Of a stretch of DNA of 64,000 nt, positions 34,293 through 46,299 are shown in pieces. Position numbers and translations under genes: made by a program. The notes below the pieces were generated by a model. The model was not told the DNA's origin. It worked only from the letters and a program-made list of their open reading frames with translations, and ran no database searches. This DNA is from Dipodascopsis uninucleata var. uninucleata (Eukaryota; Ascomycota; Lipomycetes; Lipomycetales; Lipomycetaceae): positions 62,001 through 126,000 of the forward strand of contig JAJLTO010000022.1 of NCBI GenBank assembly GCA_030568195.1, in the 5' to 3' direction. Within the stretch, counting starts at the first letter, position 1. Each line of letters opens with the position of its first letter.

Positions 34293-35941
34293 ATGGGTAT
34301 TATGCTAAAGAAACCGGAGGGCACACCCGGCAAGTCCTGGGTGGCAATCTCAATTGGAATGTTTGTTGCCTTTGGCGGTGTACTCTACGGATATGATACT
34401 GGAACTATCAGTGGTATAATTGCTATGAGCTTTTGGGAGAACAAATTTTCAACTGGTTATAGAGATAGTACTGGCCATCTCAATATTGATTCTTCTGAAC
34501 AGTCGGAGATTGTCTCTATTTTGTCAGCAGGTACCTTCTTCGGTGCTCTTCTTGCGGCGCCTCTGGGTGATAGTATAGGTCGTCGGTTTGGTTTGATTGC
34601 CTCAACCTTTGTTTTCTTCTTTGGCGTCGCACTTCAGGTTGCTGCGACAGCTATTCCCTTATTCGTCGCCGGCAGATTTTTCGCTGGACTAGGTGTTGGA
34701 TTGATCTCAGCGTTGATTCCACTTTACCAGTCGGAGACAGCACCAAAATGGATTCGTGGTGTCATCGTTGGATCATACCAGTGGGCTATTACGATTGGCT
34801 TGTTACTTGCGTCAATCGTTAACAATGCCTCAAAAGATCGTGACGACACTGGCTCATATCGAATTCCCATTGGCGTTCAATTTGCCTGGGGTCTCATTTT
34901 AGTTGGTGGAATGCTTATTCTACCATAAACACCTCGATATATGATCAAGAAGGATAAGCATGCAAGTGCAATGAAGTCATTGGCTAAAATTCGACGTTTG
35001 CCAGAAACTGACGCAGATCTAATTGACGAGCTGAATGAAATTCAGGCAAACCATAACTATGAGCTTAGCCTTGGTAAATCCTCGTACAGAGATTGCTTCA
35101 GAGGAAATATTCTTAAGAGAGTGATTACAGGATGTTTCTTGCAGGCACTACAGCAATTGACTGGAATTAATTTCATTTTCTACTACGGTACTCAGTTCTT
35201 CAAGAACTCTGGCTTCAAAAATTCGTTTGTCATCAGTTTGATTACGAATTGTGTGAATGTCGCATCAACTGTGCCAGGACTCTATGCGATTGACAAATGG
35301 GGTCGACGACCAGTTCTTCTATGGGGTGCTATTGGAATGTGTGTTTCGCAGTTTCTTGTAGCCATTATTGGTACAACTACGACATCACAAGACGCACACG
35401 GAAATATCATTGTGCTCAATGAAGCTGCACAGAAGGCTGCGATTGCATTAATCTGTATATTTATATTCTTCTTTGCCGCGTCCTGGGGACCGGTTGCTTG
35501 GTAAGTCTAATCATTATATGACTATTGTCAGAGCCATAATTATTAACTAAGCATTGAAATAGGGTCGTGACTGGAGAGATCTTTCCTTTGAAGATTCGTG
35601 CAAAGGCCCTGTCCATGACAACCGCTACCAATTGGCTGTTTAACTGGGCTATTGCTTATTCTACACCATACCTTGTCGATTATGGTCCAGGCAATGCAAA
35701 TTTGCAGTCTAAAATTTTCTTTCTCTGGGGAGCATGCTGCTTTCTTTGCATTGCCTTCGTGTATTTCATGATTTATGAAACGAAAGGACTGACACTTGAA
35801 CAGGTCGATGAGCTGTACAGCGAGGTGTCTGTCGCAAGAAAGTCTGTAGGATGGAAGCCCACTATCAAATTTACAGATATCCAAGAGGCAGCAATGGGAG
35901 AGAAAGCCGATATTGCTATGGAGGAGCACGCTTCTGCTTGA
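34293..35941 (+). pseudogene. MFS sugar transporter with one in-frame stop, two exons
   Basis: Hexose-type sugar porter, 12 membrane helices, almost intact. Exons are 34293-35500 and 35563-35941 (intron GTAAGT...ATAG, phase 2, TTAACTAAG branch). Family motifs are complete: GYDTGTISG in helix 1, GDSIGRR, YQSETAPKWIRG, QQLTGINFIFYYG, DKWGRRP, GEIFPLKIRAKA and YETKGLTLEQVDELY. Codon 212 (34926-34928) is TAA where the family has glutamate in the P-E-T/S-P-R motif after helix 6; the frame then continues at once with TPRYMIKK. Only this one base explains the break. It may be a recent pseudogene, a polymorphism, or a sequencing error. Divergent from the GH32 gene, so likely the fructose/glucose importer of that system. 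Confidence 0.85.
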
Positions 35942-38410
35942 GGCTTGTGATCCTTACACCACCTAACGTTGTTTTTTTTTTGTGTTTGAAGAAGCGGGGG
36001 ATTAAAGTTTTAAAGTTTGTTAGGTAGTGGCTACGCCAAGTGAGGGATTTACTTGTGAATGTAGATTTTAGCAATAAATACGATATCTGTTTTAATGTTC
36101 GGTCGCAGTGTCGAGGCAAAGATATTCATTTTAGAGTGTAAGTATGGCCTGCATATTAAGAACAAAAATCGACGAATGCTGTAGAAACCGGAGCCGTGGA
36201 TTTTGAATTTTGGATGCATTTAAGACAGGTTATAAAGTGACGTCAACTCTACACATAATCTAATTGTGGCGTATAAAGCTGTTCATCCCCACGTAGTAGA
36301 CGACAGCATGTCAAACCGGAAATTTGAATAGGTGGGGAACTATAATGGAAACATTAAAATATGATAAAGTAAAATAAATGTTAAGAACGAGAATTAACAA
36401 CTGAGATTAAAAACGAAGGTGAGTTTATTAGATATATTTCTTACGTGAAGTAGTGACATATTGTTACTCTCAATGGGATACAAAAGCTTGTATAGAAATT
36501 GGCTTTTACTGTTTTCATGGCGTGGCGAAGCAAGATAGCCGAGAAACTGGTCGAACAAAGTGATTTGCGCATTCAAAACAGTTATCTAAGAAGGAAATCA
36601 TTTAGTCAACGTCATGATTATAAAAGCTTGAAGTCTGAACATTCCAAATAGTATTTAGTGGTTATTTTAAGCCAACTGCCACGTAATGCCCACATCGCCA
36701 GACTGAAAGTGCGAGCAAAAAAAGATAATTAACTGGATGATAGCTGTTAAATAAAGCCATCTGTCAGAAGAAAGCTAAGTGCACTCGATGAACATGGGTG
36801 TCAGCCATCGAGTCGAAAACAGGGACGGCTTAAACTTTGCAAAACGTTTTCCAAGATGTAATTAATGATTACGCTGTTAAGTGTTAGTGATATCTATCTT
36901 CTCGTGTTCTTATGATATTGAGAGATTGGGGATCTGATGACAGTGACGAAAATGTAACCAAGAATCAGAATATACGAGTAAAGACGTCATGAAAAGGATA
37001 TCATATGATTCAAGCTACAGTTGCTGGTAAAATTTGACGGCAAAAGGCGTATTGTTATCAAACCAATGTCTAATAGATTGATCATCAGACAAGCCAAGCA
37101 GTAAACCTACAGAGGACTGAGTTAGCTATATTACGTGAGCTGCAGAGACACCACTTGATAAAACTGTCCATTCGCGGCAGTAATAAAAAAGATGAATCCT
37201 ATTGCAGCATTGTAGCGCGCTGTTACTTTATCTTGGTTCTCATGTTCTTTTAAGCGATAAGCCAACTGACTATTCAGAAATGGTCTGTCGCAGAAGCTGA
37301 AGAGATACAAATTTAGAGTGGTATGGTTCAGGAAAGACTACTTGCAAGGATACAGAGCAGGATCTTCCTTGTTTGTCGTCTTGTTATCTCCGCTCCCGAC
37401 AACAGTATAACCAGAATTTAAGTGTGCGTGAATACAAAGGACAATGTCTTCTATCGCAAAATATTACATGCGTCAGCAGCGATACGGCAGCCATTTGAAC
37501 TATGATTAGTGAGAATTTAGAACCGTCATCGCTTAAGATATCTATGGAAGAGAGCATCCTGGCTTAAAATCGAGTAATGCCTGTTCTCCACGGTACGGGA
37601 AGACATAATAGATGATTTCAGCTGGAACTGAATAGTTGGAACTTAAATATTGCCTAGTACAGTCGATAAGCACCTTTACAATGCCAGGTGATCTAGTCTA
37701 CCAGATCAAATAGCTGATTCGTCCCCTTTGTTTCATGTCGTGTCCTCTTAATTTGGAGCTAGACTAACGTCATTTTCACGCATATAAATATCCTCTGGCG
37801 ACATATATTTTCACATTCGATCATATATCGAAAAGCAGTCGCTATGTACCGTGTACAGGAGCAATGTTAATCTATATGCATGCATTGAAGGCCATCAAAT
37901 ATTGCGTCAGTGACGTGAAATGTCCTGCTATTCCATTCCAAGGTTAACAGCAGTCGCTACTCGGCAAGTTAATCTGGGACTAATCTAGTAGCCTCCATAA
38001 TAAAAGGTCTAATAGTCTGAGAAGTCCAAAGAACGTGAACTACGGGATTGCTCGGGAATCGTGCGATGCTTGTGCTTGTAACACGAAGCCCCTCAAATTA
38101 TATGAATACTTGAAAGAAAACTCAGCAGTGTGTTCTAGTCTTCTCTGTGCTTTCGGACTCCTATTCAATTGTGATGACTCGAATAATGGCTAGTTTCAGC
38201 CAGTGCAATGACGATTATGTTTTGTTAGTGCGAGATATTCAAACACCATTAAAATTATTGAAATTATTTTCTATTTCTTTTAATGAGCCGGGACTCTGCC
38301 TGATGATATGCATTGCTTTGTTCATGTTGATGTTGGTTAAAGATGGATGCAAAGAGTGGAGCTGAATCGGATTTCCTATTATGTCTCCTCGGATATCTAT
38401 TTTAGGATAG
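35942..38410. other. Gene-poor stretch between transporter and regulator
   Basis: 2.5 kb with no supportable gene. On the minus strand around 37160-37430 the sequence reads faintly as protein, with one stop, but was not assigned. The two flanking genes converge here. Confidence 0.45.
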
Positions 38411-40615
38411 TCAATCGGTGATAATGTCATCAAAAAAAGGGAGACCAAAAAAAGAAATAGATTGCAGCCATTTCATGTCATCTTCTGAGATGTTCAAGCT
38501 GGAATCACCGAGATCATTATTATTCGAGCTGGTTCCGTCTTGAGTGAGGCAGTCAGAGACATTATAAGGCAGGGTTGAGCTTGGTATAGCTTGCCCTGAC
38601 TGTACTACTTGACCAGGTTCCGATGATATGATCATCATGACCTTGGAGCGGATCCGAATTAAGAGATTCCGGTATAGCGCAGCAGTCTTAGATCTCTTTT
38701 CGAGACTCTCGGTCACGCGCATGATTAAAGCCCAAGAATTCTCGACTGCACTTTCGTCCATATCTTTCCAGACCGACGGTATGAGTCGAACAATAGTCAG
38801 AACTACAGCAGATGTATAGATGTAAAACAAGTTAAACCAACAAATTGGACTGATAGGTCCGTTGGAATCTTTGGTATTAAAATACACGAGTTCAGGCAGT
38901 AGCATAGCCGATTTTGCGCACATTTTCGAAAACATAATAGAGGCAGATGTTACCCAGGAATCGTGTTCGTCCCAGATAGAACTTGCCTTCTGCAAGAATT
39001 CAGTCGATAATCCTTGGAGAGGAACTGAATTCGTTTCTGCTGATAGAGAAGACCTTGCTTTACGGTGCGGTTGACTTGTGAGCAAGCGAAGCATACAGGT
39101 GCGCAAAACTATTATCTGAACGTGAAGATATCTAGCAAACAAGATACGAGCCTGACCTTGTATTCTGTTGTCCAGCGATGACAGATTATTTGTAGTCGAA
39201 AATGCTTGTAAGAACCAAGGGACTTGAGCCTTCCAGTCAGAAAGAGCTTTCAGATGTTTAAAAGCGTTATCGACAAGTTTAAACCAGGAGCCTCTTAGAT
39301 CCTTGGAATACAAATCTACTTCTGCATAATCTAATGTTTGAAAGAGTTCAATGGTCACAATAAAAAAAGTCATTAAAGAAGGACGGTTCTCTGGTTGACA
39401 TTCAATATGTGTCTCATAGATTAGCTCATCATCTACAACACTCGGTAATGTCACAGAAGTAGTTTGCCAGATCATGGCGGGCCGTCCAAGAGTCAGTCCT
39501 AGAAGGCGATCTAATAGAAAACATCCATACCAGAGTCGCCGACGCATTTCTAACTCGATCATATCTTCGCATTCGTTCGAATCTACATCGACATGAAGAC
39601 CAAGCGACTGAGCTAAGCGAATAGTCAGACCCATTAAGCTCCAGCATAAATCTAGCTGTTCGGTTTCTTGAAGATATTGACAAGTTATTACCAGAGCTTG
39701 CACTAGTTCAAGGTCAACAGGTGGAGCGAAGGCTTCCAAAGAATCTAAGTGTAAAGCCTTTTTCGCACGCTCAAAATATACACGAAGAGCTTCATTCCGT
39801 TTCTCAAAAGCTAATTCATTTGAGAAGTGTCCACCAAATGCAAAAACCATATTTAAAGTGACGTAGAAGTACGGGTGCGATTCCAAGTCATAATCACCGC
39901 TCCAAATAGCTTCGTAAGTTTTCATAAAGCTGTGTTTGTGTACAAATGGATATATAATATGCGTGTATAAGAAATAGAGCGACACTAGCTCATCAGCCAA
40001 CCTTCTCGAAGGCAGATTTATGTCACCAAGAGGAAGTTTATGTATTTTTCTTGAACTTTTTGCAGCGTGCGGACTGTCATTCATTCTAATGTGAGGCTGC
40101 TGCAGCGACCCGTTATAAATGCTCAATATTCTGTTGGTTAGCTGATCTATGAATTTGTAAGATGAACTTCCAAAATCCGAATTGGGACCGTCTTTATCAT
40201 GTACAGTCATTTTGGTACACATTGCATCTGGCACATCTTCTTCATCGATAGTGTCATTTATGTCATTCGTATTGTCAATGGCATTTGATATTGCCTCAGA
40301 TTCAGTTATTGCTGACGATATAGCTCCTGCTTCTTCGTTAGTCACTCCTTTTTTCCTCGATAATGGTCCTGCGGCATCTGCTGCACCAGCTAAAATTGAA
40401 AGAGAGCTATGACATTCTTCGCCGGAAGCTTTTCGAGGAGTTGGATATTTACATACTCGAGTCGGATCTTTCTGGCAAGCTCCACAAACAGGCTGGACCC
40501 CGTCACATTTCACCTTTCTTTCCCGACACAGCAGACATGCCTGGGCAATTCGCCGTCTCTTTCTCGAGCGGATGTCGCTAGGTGTTGCATTATGATTAAT
40601 AAAAGTGAAATCCAT
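38411..40615 (-). CDS. Zn2Cys6 transcription factor, 734 aa
   Basis: Fungal zinc-cluster regulator. The N-terminal DNA-binding domain has all six cysteines (C27, C30, C37, C44, C47, C55: spacing CX2CX6CX6CX2CX7C) preceded by the basic run SRKRRR. A Ser/Ala-rich linker follows, then the fungal-specific middle homology region, about residues 200-480, with MNDSPHAAKS, a helical block and LRRLWYGCFLLDRLLGLTLGRPAMI, a hallmark of that domain. The C-terminus is low-complexity and acidic with Asn/Asp repeats, possibly an activation region. Position beside the GH32 and transporter genes suggests it controls sugar use, like Aspergillus InuR/AmyR-type regulators, but the target is inferred only from location. 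Confidence 0.92.
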   Translation of the reverse strand: MDFTFINHNATPSDIRSRKRRRIAQACLLCRERKVKCDGVQPVCGACQKDPTRVCKYPTPRKASGEECHSSLSILAGAADAAGPLSRKKGVTNEEAGAISSAITESEAISNAIDNTNDINDTIDEEDVPDAMCTKMTVHDKDGPNSDFGSSSYKFIDQLTNRILSIYNGSLQQPHIRMNDSPHAAKSSRKIHKLPLGDINLPSRRLADELVSLYFLYTHIIYPFVHKHSFMKTYEAIWSGDYDLESHPYFYVTLNMVFAFGGHFSNELAFEKRNEALRVYFERAKKALHLDSLEAFAPPVDLELVQALVITCQYLQETEQLDLCWSLMGLTIRLAQSLGLHVDVDSNECEDMIELEMRRRLWYGCFLLDRLLGLTLGRPAMIWQTTSVTLPSVVDDELIYETHIECQPENRPSLMTFFIVTIELFQTLDYAEVDLYSKDLRGSWFKLVDNAFKHLKALSDWKAQVPWFLQAFSTTNNLSSLDNRIQGQARILFARYLHVQIIVLRTCMLRLLTSQPHRKARSSLSAETNSVPLQGLSTEFLQKASSIWDEHDSWVTSASIMFSKMCAKSAMLLPELVYFNTKDSNGPISPICWFNLFYIYTSAVVLTIVRLIPSVWKDMDESAVENSWALIMRVTESLEKRSKTAALYRNLLIRIRSKVMMIISSEPGQVVQSGQAIPSSTLPYNVSDCLTQDGTSSNNNDLGDSSLNISEDDMKWLQSISFFGLPFFDDIITD

Positions 40616-40739
40616 AGCTCTCTTTAGCCCATTTTAGACCAATCGAAATACGGGATTTATTTTTGGTCGCGTTTTGAAGAGTTCTTCCTGCCTCTATTTC
40701 GTGTAGCCGAGATTCTTAGGGTTACCTTATTGGCGCCTC

Positions 40740-40752
40740 AAAAAGTGCGGGG
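40740..40752 (+). promoter_or_regulatory. Mig1/CreA-like site upstream of Zn2Cys6 gene
   Basis: AAAAAGTGCGGGG: GCGGGG core (40747-40752) after an A-rich flank, about 130 bases upstream of the regulator ATG. The third such site in the sugar gene neighbourhood. Confidence 0.45.
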
Positions 40753-40924
40753 AATTTACGAGCAGTTAATTGCATGGAGACTTCAGACATATGTTACGAT
40801 AGGAGAGACCGGTAAATTTTACCTTAAAAGAATACATACAATAAGCATATAATATCAAATTTTTTTGACAATAAACCAGACATTATTGGTATCTTTATTT
40901 TGCAGGTGTCAACCCCATGGATCT

Positions 40925-41020
40925 CGAACGCGCCATTCTTCTGTAGATATCTTCCCATCGAAGATCCGATACCGCGCTGAGTACAGTTATAGCAATGCTT
41001 TCTCCAGTCTTAAACTAAGG
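40925..41020 (+). pseudogene. Sugar transporter remnant (helix 10 loop)
   Basis: The translation SSVDIFPSKIRYRAEYSYSNAFSSL resembles the conserved GEIFPxKIRAKAxSxxTxxNWL segment of sugar porters, as seen intact in the transporter at 34.3 kb. Only this short piece is recognisable. It could be chance, though the IFPSKIRYRA core is quite specific. An eroded host gene copy is the best reading. Confidence 0.35.
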
Positions 41021-42939
41021 CCAAAATTGTTGTCAACTTGTTCTTTGGTATTATACCGAGTTACAGAGGCATAGACTGGCCAACTTCTTCTGAAAAGCAC
41101 TGCTGTGTAATGATATCGGTGACTATTTGAATCACTCAGTCATTATCTTTCTGATAAAATATCGAGCTATGTAGTTTGATTGCTCATCAGAGCTCCGCTT
41201 CGAACAACAGCACCTTACTCGCGGTATTCTAGCAAGCAGGAGGCATGAGAAGGAGATATATAGAACTGCCTCATCAAGCACCTAGGACATCGATCAAGTA
41301 GCTCAAGTCCATGTATCACCCAACTGGCCATCTCTTCTTGGTCCGCTTGACCATGGTCTTACCAGTAGTAGTGTTGTCGCTAGCTAGCTTTTGTATCAAC
41401 CGAAAAAAAGAGTCATTTTCCAAACACTATATTACCTTTGGGTTCAATGATCTACCTTCAAATTTCTTACCGACATCGAAATCTTTCACATCGGCTATTT
41501 GATTATTTTGAGAGACTGTTAACGTTCGTCGCTCTACGCTCATGTAAGCCACAGCATTTAGGACATAAAATAATCCGAGCCCCTGCCCTATTCCGATAAC
41601 ACCAACAAGGCACCGACGACACTAAGATCTTTCTGTGACTCCGCAGGCGGGTAACTTTGCTGCCTCAAATTTCTCCCAGAAGAGCTATCCAAGTCGCAGA
41701 TATGTTAATATATTGCGAATAGGTTCCATCGGAATGAATACAGTGAAATTTTTTAACTCGGGAAAAATAATTCTTCGTCAGGTAATTGACAGATATCGCA
41801 AGCGAAGCAAGACCATCCCTTTATCAGGACAACGTCACCGATGGGTCCAGTCGGTGGTACTTTTGATGTGTTGAACGAGATGTATTTTAATCATATTTCT
41901 AATACCTTTGTGCCCAAGACTTGTAAGAGAATGCTCATCGCAATCACCATTTATTTCGGAAAACTTGAATGGCATACTCTGTATATCTTAAGCAAAGGCA
42001 CAGTATACCGGAAACTAGTTCCATTGCAAATCCCTTCCCAATCTCTATATAGTCAAAGTCAGATATATGTAGCCGTGAACAAGCTATCATGGAATAGCCA
42101 GACTGATGCAACCTGTCGGCTAATACAATATCATGTTTGCACGCGTCCTTCATAAAATATCGCCTTCTTCACAACTAGTACATTATTATTTGTAGTTTCA
42201 TTATAGAGAACTATGGTTTATAAAAATTAGAGCTGTTGATGTTCTTCATATTCGCTCTGTAAATGGTGGATCCATGCCTATATAGCAAAATATATTCGGC
42301 AAGCCTAAATTGGTAACCGACTCTCAGCAGTGAGCTTCCCGAAATATTGTAATCACCTGCTTCATAGTAAAAGCCAGTATAATAGTATCATTTTCGGAAT
42401 GCAAAGGTAGATACAAAGAAAGCTCAATGCTAAGGCTAAGGTATATTTGGTATCAATGCTAAATTATCTATTATAGAATAGCGAAATCAGCCTTCTACAT
42501 CTAAGCCTTGCTGCGGAGAAAGTGGCATTGCATTACATGTAGTCCGATGCAGTACATTGAAGGAGCATGAGAGTAGTCAAGCTGTCAGACTGGATTTTAG
42601 TCTGCAGACATGTAATACATTAGAAAGTAATTCATTCTCAGTGGTTACAGTAGAAGAGACCTAATTTATAGCAACGTCTTAAGCCATATGCAACTATACA
42701 TAATTTTGAGGGATTCCTTCATAACGAATTCTATGATTTTCTGTTCAGAAATAACCTAATAATGCCAATTATACTATTCAGTCGAGTAAAAATGCAGCTA
42801 ACTTCCATCGAGCAGTTGGCCAAGCAATGAATATCGAGGTAGCTATTGTTATGTCGCATGTACACTGAACTTCCATCTCGGGCGAACAGTTCAATCGACT
42901 TTGCATAGGGTTACATGGGTTTCCGAGACGAAGGCTTGG

Positions 42940-43640
42940 CCTGGCTAATGCACCCCGCCTCTCTCCCCTCTCTCCCCGCCGCTTCTAAAAAGAGCAGACA
43001 GAGCCAAGTACTCCAAGATTCAATTACGAGCTTAAAGGTTGCAACTTAAATATGAACTTTTGAAGCTGGCATTACGCAACTACTGGCATCAGTTTTACCT
43101 CTCAATTATTCTTTATTAACCCACTTAGATCGTAGCCATTCCAACCACAAGACCAAAGTGGCCCAGGTACTACTCTTTATTTTTAGTGGATCTTACGCGT
43201 AGGAGCAGGACTTTGAGCCCTGTTGCCTTCATTGACTATGATAGCCACTTCAAGCTTCCTCTCCAGAATCGAACCCTTTTACTCCAAAACAACGGCAGGC
43301 CGTTATCCTATTGCAGAAAGTTGACGGGGCAGAAATTTTAATGATCATTGCCGGCTCGGGGCCATACAAGTCGATAATTTACATTGATCATCGAAGAGCT
43401 TAAAAAAGTATTCGTCGTTTATCTCATAACACATCCCTCCAAAGTCAGCAGTGTTAGCACGTATTGGCTCTAGATTATTATGTCTATCCAAAGAAGCGAC
43501 GTACTCTCAAATAAGTGGATAACTGATTTATCTGCGCTATCCCAGTTCCACTCTATAATTGCTTATATCCAGACCTACGTAGCTTAATCTTCGAAATAAG
43601 TGTATGACTACTGCAAGCATATAGCAGGCTGCGGCAATCT
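42940..43640 (-). pseudogene. Degenerate 5' third of an 18S rRNA gene
   Basis: Read on the minus strand, the sequence tracks the fungal 18S rRNA from its 5' end for about 690 bases in order. Anchors (plus-strand positions): GTAGTCATA (43603-43611), AAGATTAAGC (43582-43591), AAATCAGTTATC (43518-43529), GATGATCAATG then GTATGGCC (43361-43400), AAATTTCTGCCC (43327-43338), GGGTTCGATTCTGGAGAGG (43258-43276; one mismatch), GGTCTTGTGGTTGGAATG (near 43137-43155), AAGCTCGTAATTGAA (43020-43034), and GTGCATTAGCC (near 42943). Overall identity looks like 70-80 percent with small indels, so it is old and not expressed as rRNA. No rest of the rDNA unit was found beside it. Confidence 0.88.
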
Positions 43641-46299
43641 AATTAACCCATAAGCGCAATATGTAACTCATTAATCAATCTCTCGATACCGGCTCGTAGA
43701 CTGGTTCAGACAAACAAGCTCTCTCTTCGGTTAGGAAATTAGTTTAACGCCGCGGACAGATAGAAACCCAACCAAGAGTCTCATCAATTTTGCAAGCTGC
43801 TGAGATAAATGGTACTGGTGATACGGAAAAATTACTTGTAATCCTACTGCCTTCTTTAGTATTTCTTCAATTAGTTTCTCATAAATGTCCAGCTTTCTCA
43901 CATGCGTAGTTTTATCATCACTAGCTAAAAAGGAGATTACGATCAGCCTAGATCTAGTCAAAAATTTATCAATAGTTACTAAACTTGATTGATACCCAGC
44001 TAAATTTCGTAGATGATACTTGTAATCTGTTAGTTATTCACTAAAGCCAGGTCTTCCTGACAGAGCTACATATATGAGGCCGCCTGGCCCCACCTTAGTA
44101 ACATATATCTCAGAGAGAGTGTATTAATTTGGTTTATATTTGGTAAAAGCACGGAGTACTTGGAAACTTGCGTAGCTAGTATGCGCAATCTCAGAACATC
44201 GCGATCTATAGCATCTGTTTTCTCCATTTTTTGTTCATAAAATACACATCAATTATCTCCTTGTGTTCCTGCAGCTATTCGTGCTCTCCACTATTATCCA
44301 TTCGAGTCGGCCGCTAGATAGAGACTGAAAGCTTTGAATATTCTTATAATTTTCAAAAGAAACCGACTCTCTCCGTCAGTGAACCATGTTTTGCAATGAG
44401 AACATTAAGTGAAATCCTCACTATTACAATCAGTTAAAACGCTGAAGAATTCATACACAGGAACACAATCTTTTAAGAAAAATATTATCAGTAAGCTTAA
44501 GAACTTTATTTAAATAGTTCTTTGGCCCACTTTCTATAGTCTATGCGAGGCTTACTGGCGTTGCCCTTCAATTAATCACTATCTCCCGTAGAGACGAGGA
44601 ATCAAAACAATAAAAATAAAAATACAGGTACAACATTAAACTTTGGTATGGAGTTTCAGCCCGGTATAACCTTACCTGACTTTGATGAGTGCTGTTTAAA
44701 CTCACCAAGGCAAATACATCTCGATTAGCTAACTACAGTACTTCTATTATCTGATTCTTCTTAAGCCCGCATCATTCACTTCATAGAAATTGGTGGGCTA
44801 GATAGACTATAACAAAGATTCTGAGTTGCCAATGCCAGGCTGATCCAGTTACCGCGTAATGCAATAGATAATGCTCATGTGATGTAATTACAGCGCACAA
44901 TAATCGAGTACTATGAATGCATATGAGTGGAGTAAGACGATTATTGGAAATAAGATACGGCTGACTGTTAACCTGACATAATAGCTTCAGTTCCTCTGGA
45001 GCTTAGCTTTTGAAACAATGATATTTGAGTAAAGTATATTATATCCATTGAGAAGAGTTTACAGATCTTCGATATTGACCACCGAAATACTCTACTCGTG
45101 ATTCTAATATCATCATCCCGGAAGCAATGGAAGCTCAGACCATGAATTTATCCAGTTAAGTATGCTTGGCTTGTATGCTACTGACATCCTAAGGACTATA
45201 GGGACAAGACTGTCAACTTTCGCAGTCTCATTCTAAGAAGACCTACGATAATCTTGATGAAATTACCACTATTGCCGGCATAAATAGTTCTCATACAGAA
45301 CGGAAGTGTATTTATATAGAAGATAAGAGCTCACAATCTAGAAATTTCCTGTACCTAAATAAGACCATTTTTGAGAAGCGCTAAAAGTGTCATCAGAATC
45401 CGTTGGTCTCACTTACAAGACGTACTAAATTTTTATTTTTATTTATTCTATTAGCCGACATAGTGAGTTTTGGTTATCAGTAGTATAGGCGTAGGTTTTG
45501 CCTGTCTTATACATCCATTATCTCCTACGCATTATCTCCTGCAGTAGACTCAGGTTGTTAGATACCACGACAGCTGCGGATAGCAAGAGGGCCCATAATC
45601 TAGCGCTAGTTCAATATATGCCTAATATAAAATATGAATACCGATATAGGTATCCTATATTAAATAAATAGCACAATACTATAACCGTTAATTTATGCTA
45701 TTCAGAAAATCTAAAGAGCCTTTATGCCATAGTAGTATATAAGTTTGATGCAGAGTTCCTTTACCAACCACTTGTTCCTGGACAAAATCCTCAAATGTAA
45801 CGCCACAGTTGAAAGAGGCCTAGCTGCAGCCATTCACAAATTTGAATATGATAATTGATCGTTCACTTTATACAAGAGAAAGTATACAGCTGGCAATTAT
45901 CCTCTTCAAAATAGGATTGAAAAACAGGACTTCTAGAAGCCATCTGGAAATCACATAGGTTAGACTCGTGCGGCTGTTAAGGGCACTGTTAGTTCTCTGC
46001 ATGGAAGAATCCAAATACCATACTTAACCTAACCCACAATAATTTAGTTATCGGAAATAGAAGTTTACACGAGGATGACTATACCTACAAAATGGTCACC
46101 AAATGCGCCGACTACATTCTGTAAACTTCGCGAACAAGAATATTAATGCTTTAGTCTGAATTAATTTATCTCTAACCAAAATTCGCTATGAGTTTTTAAC
46201 TGAATCTCAATTGTTCTGATATAGTATATAAATCTATCAATAAGGAAATGACTTAAAAGCACATTACAAACAAAATGTCATATATTTTATAACTACGCT
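43641..46299. other. Gene desert, right part
   Basis: 2.66 kb with no intact gene. A 76-aa minus-strand frame at 43731-43961 lacks motifs. No rDNA spacer or tRNA was identified upstream of the 18S remnant. Confidence 0.45.

Larger units (their letters stand above)
40616..42939. other. Gene desert, left part
   Basis: 2.3 kb of ordinary AT-rich sequence without an intact gene. It begins with the promoter of the Zn2Cys6 gene. A sugar-transporter scrap lies near 40.95 kb. Minus-strand sequence at 41310-41620 (reading FYVLNAVAYMSVERRTLT) also looks like a transporter C-terminus but is too eroded to be sure. Confidence 0.45.
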
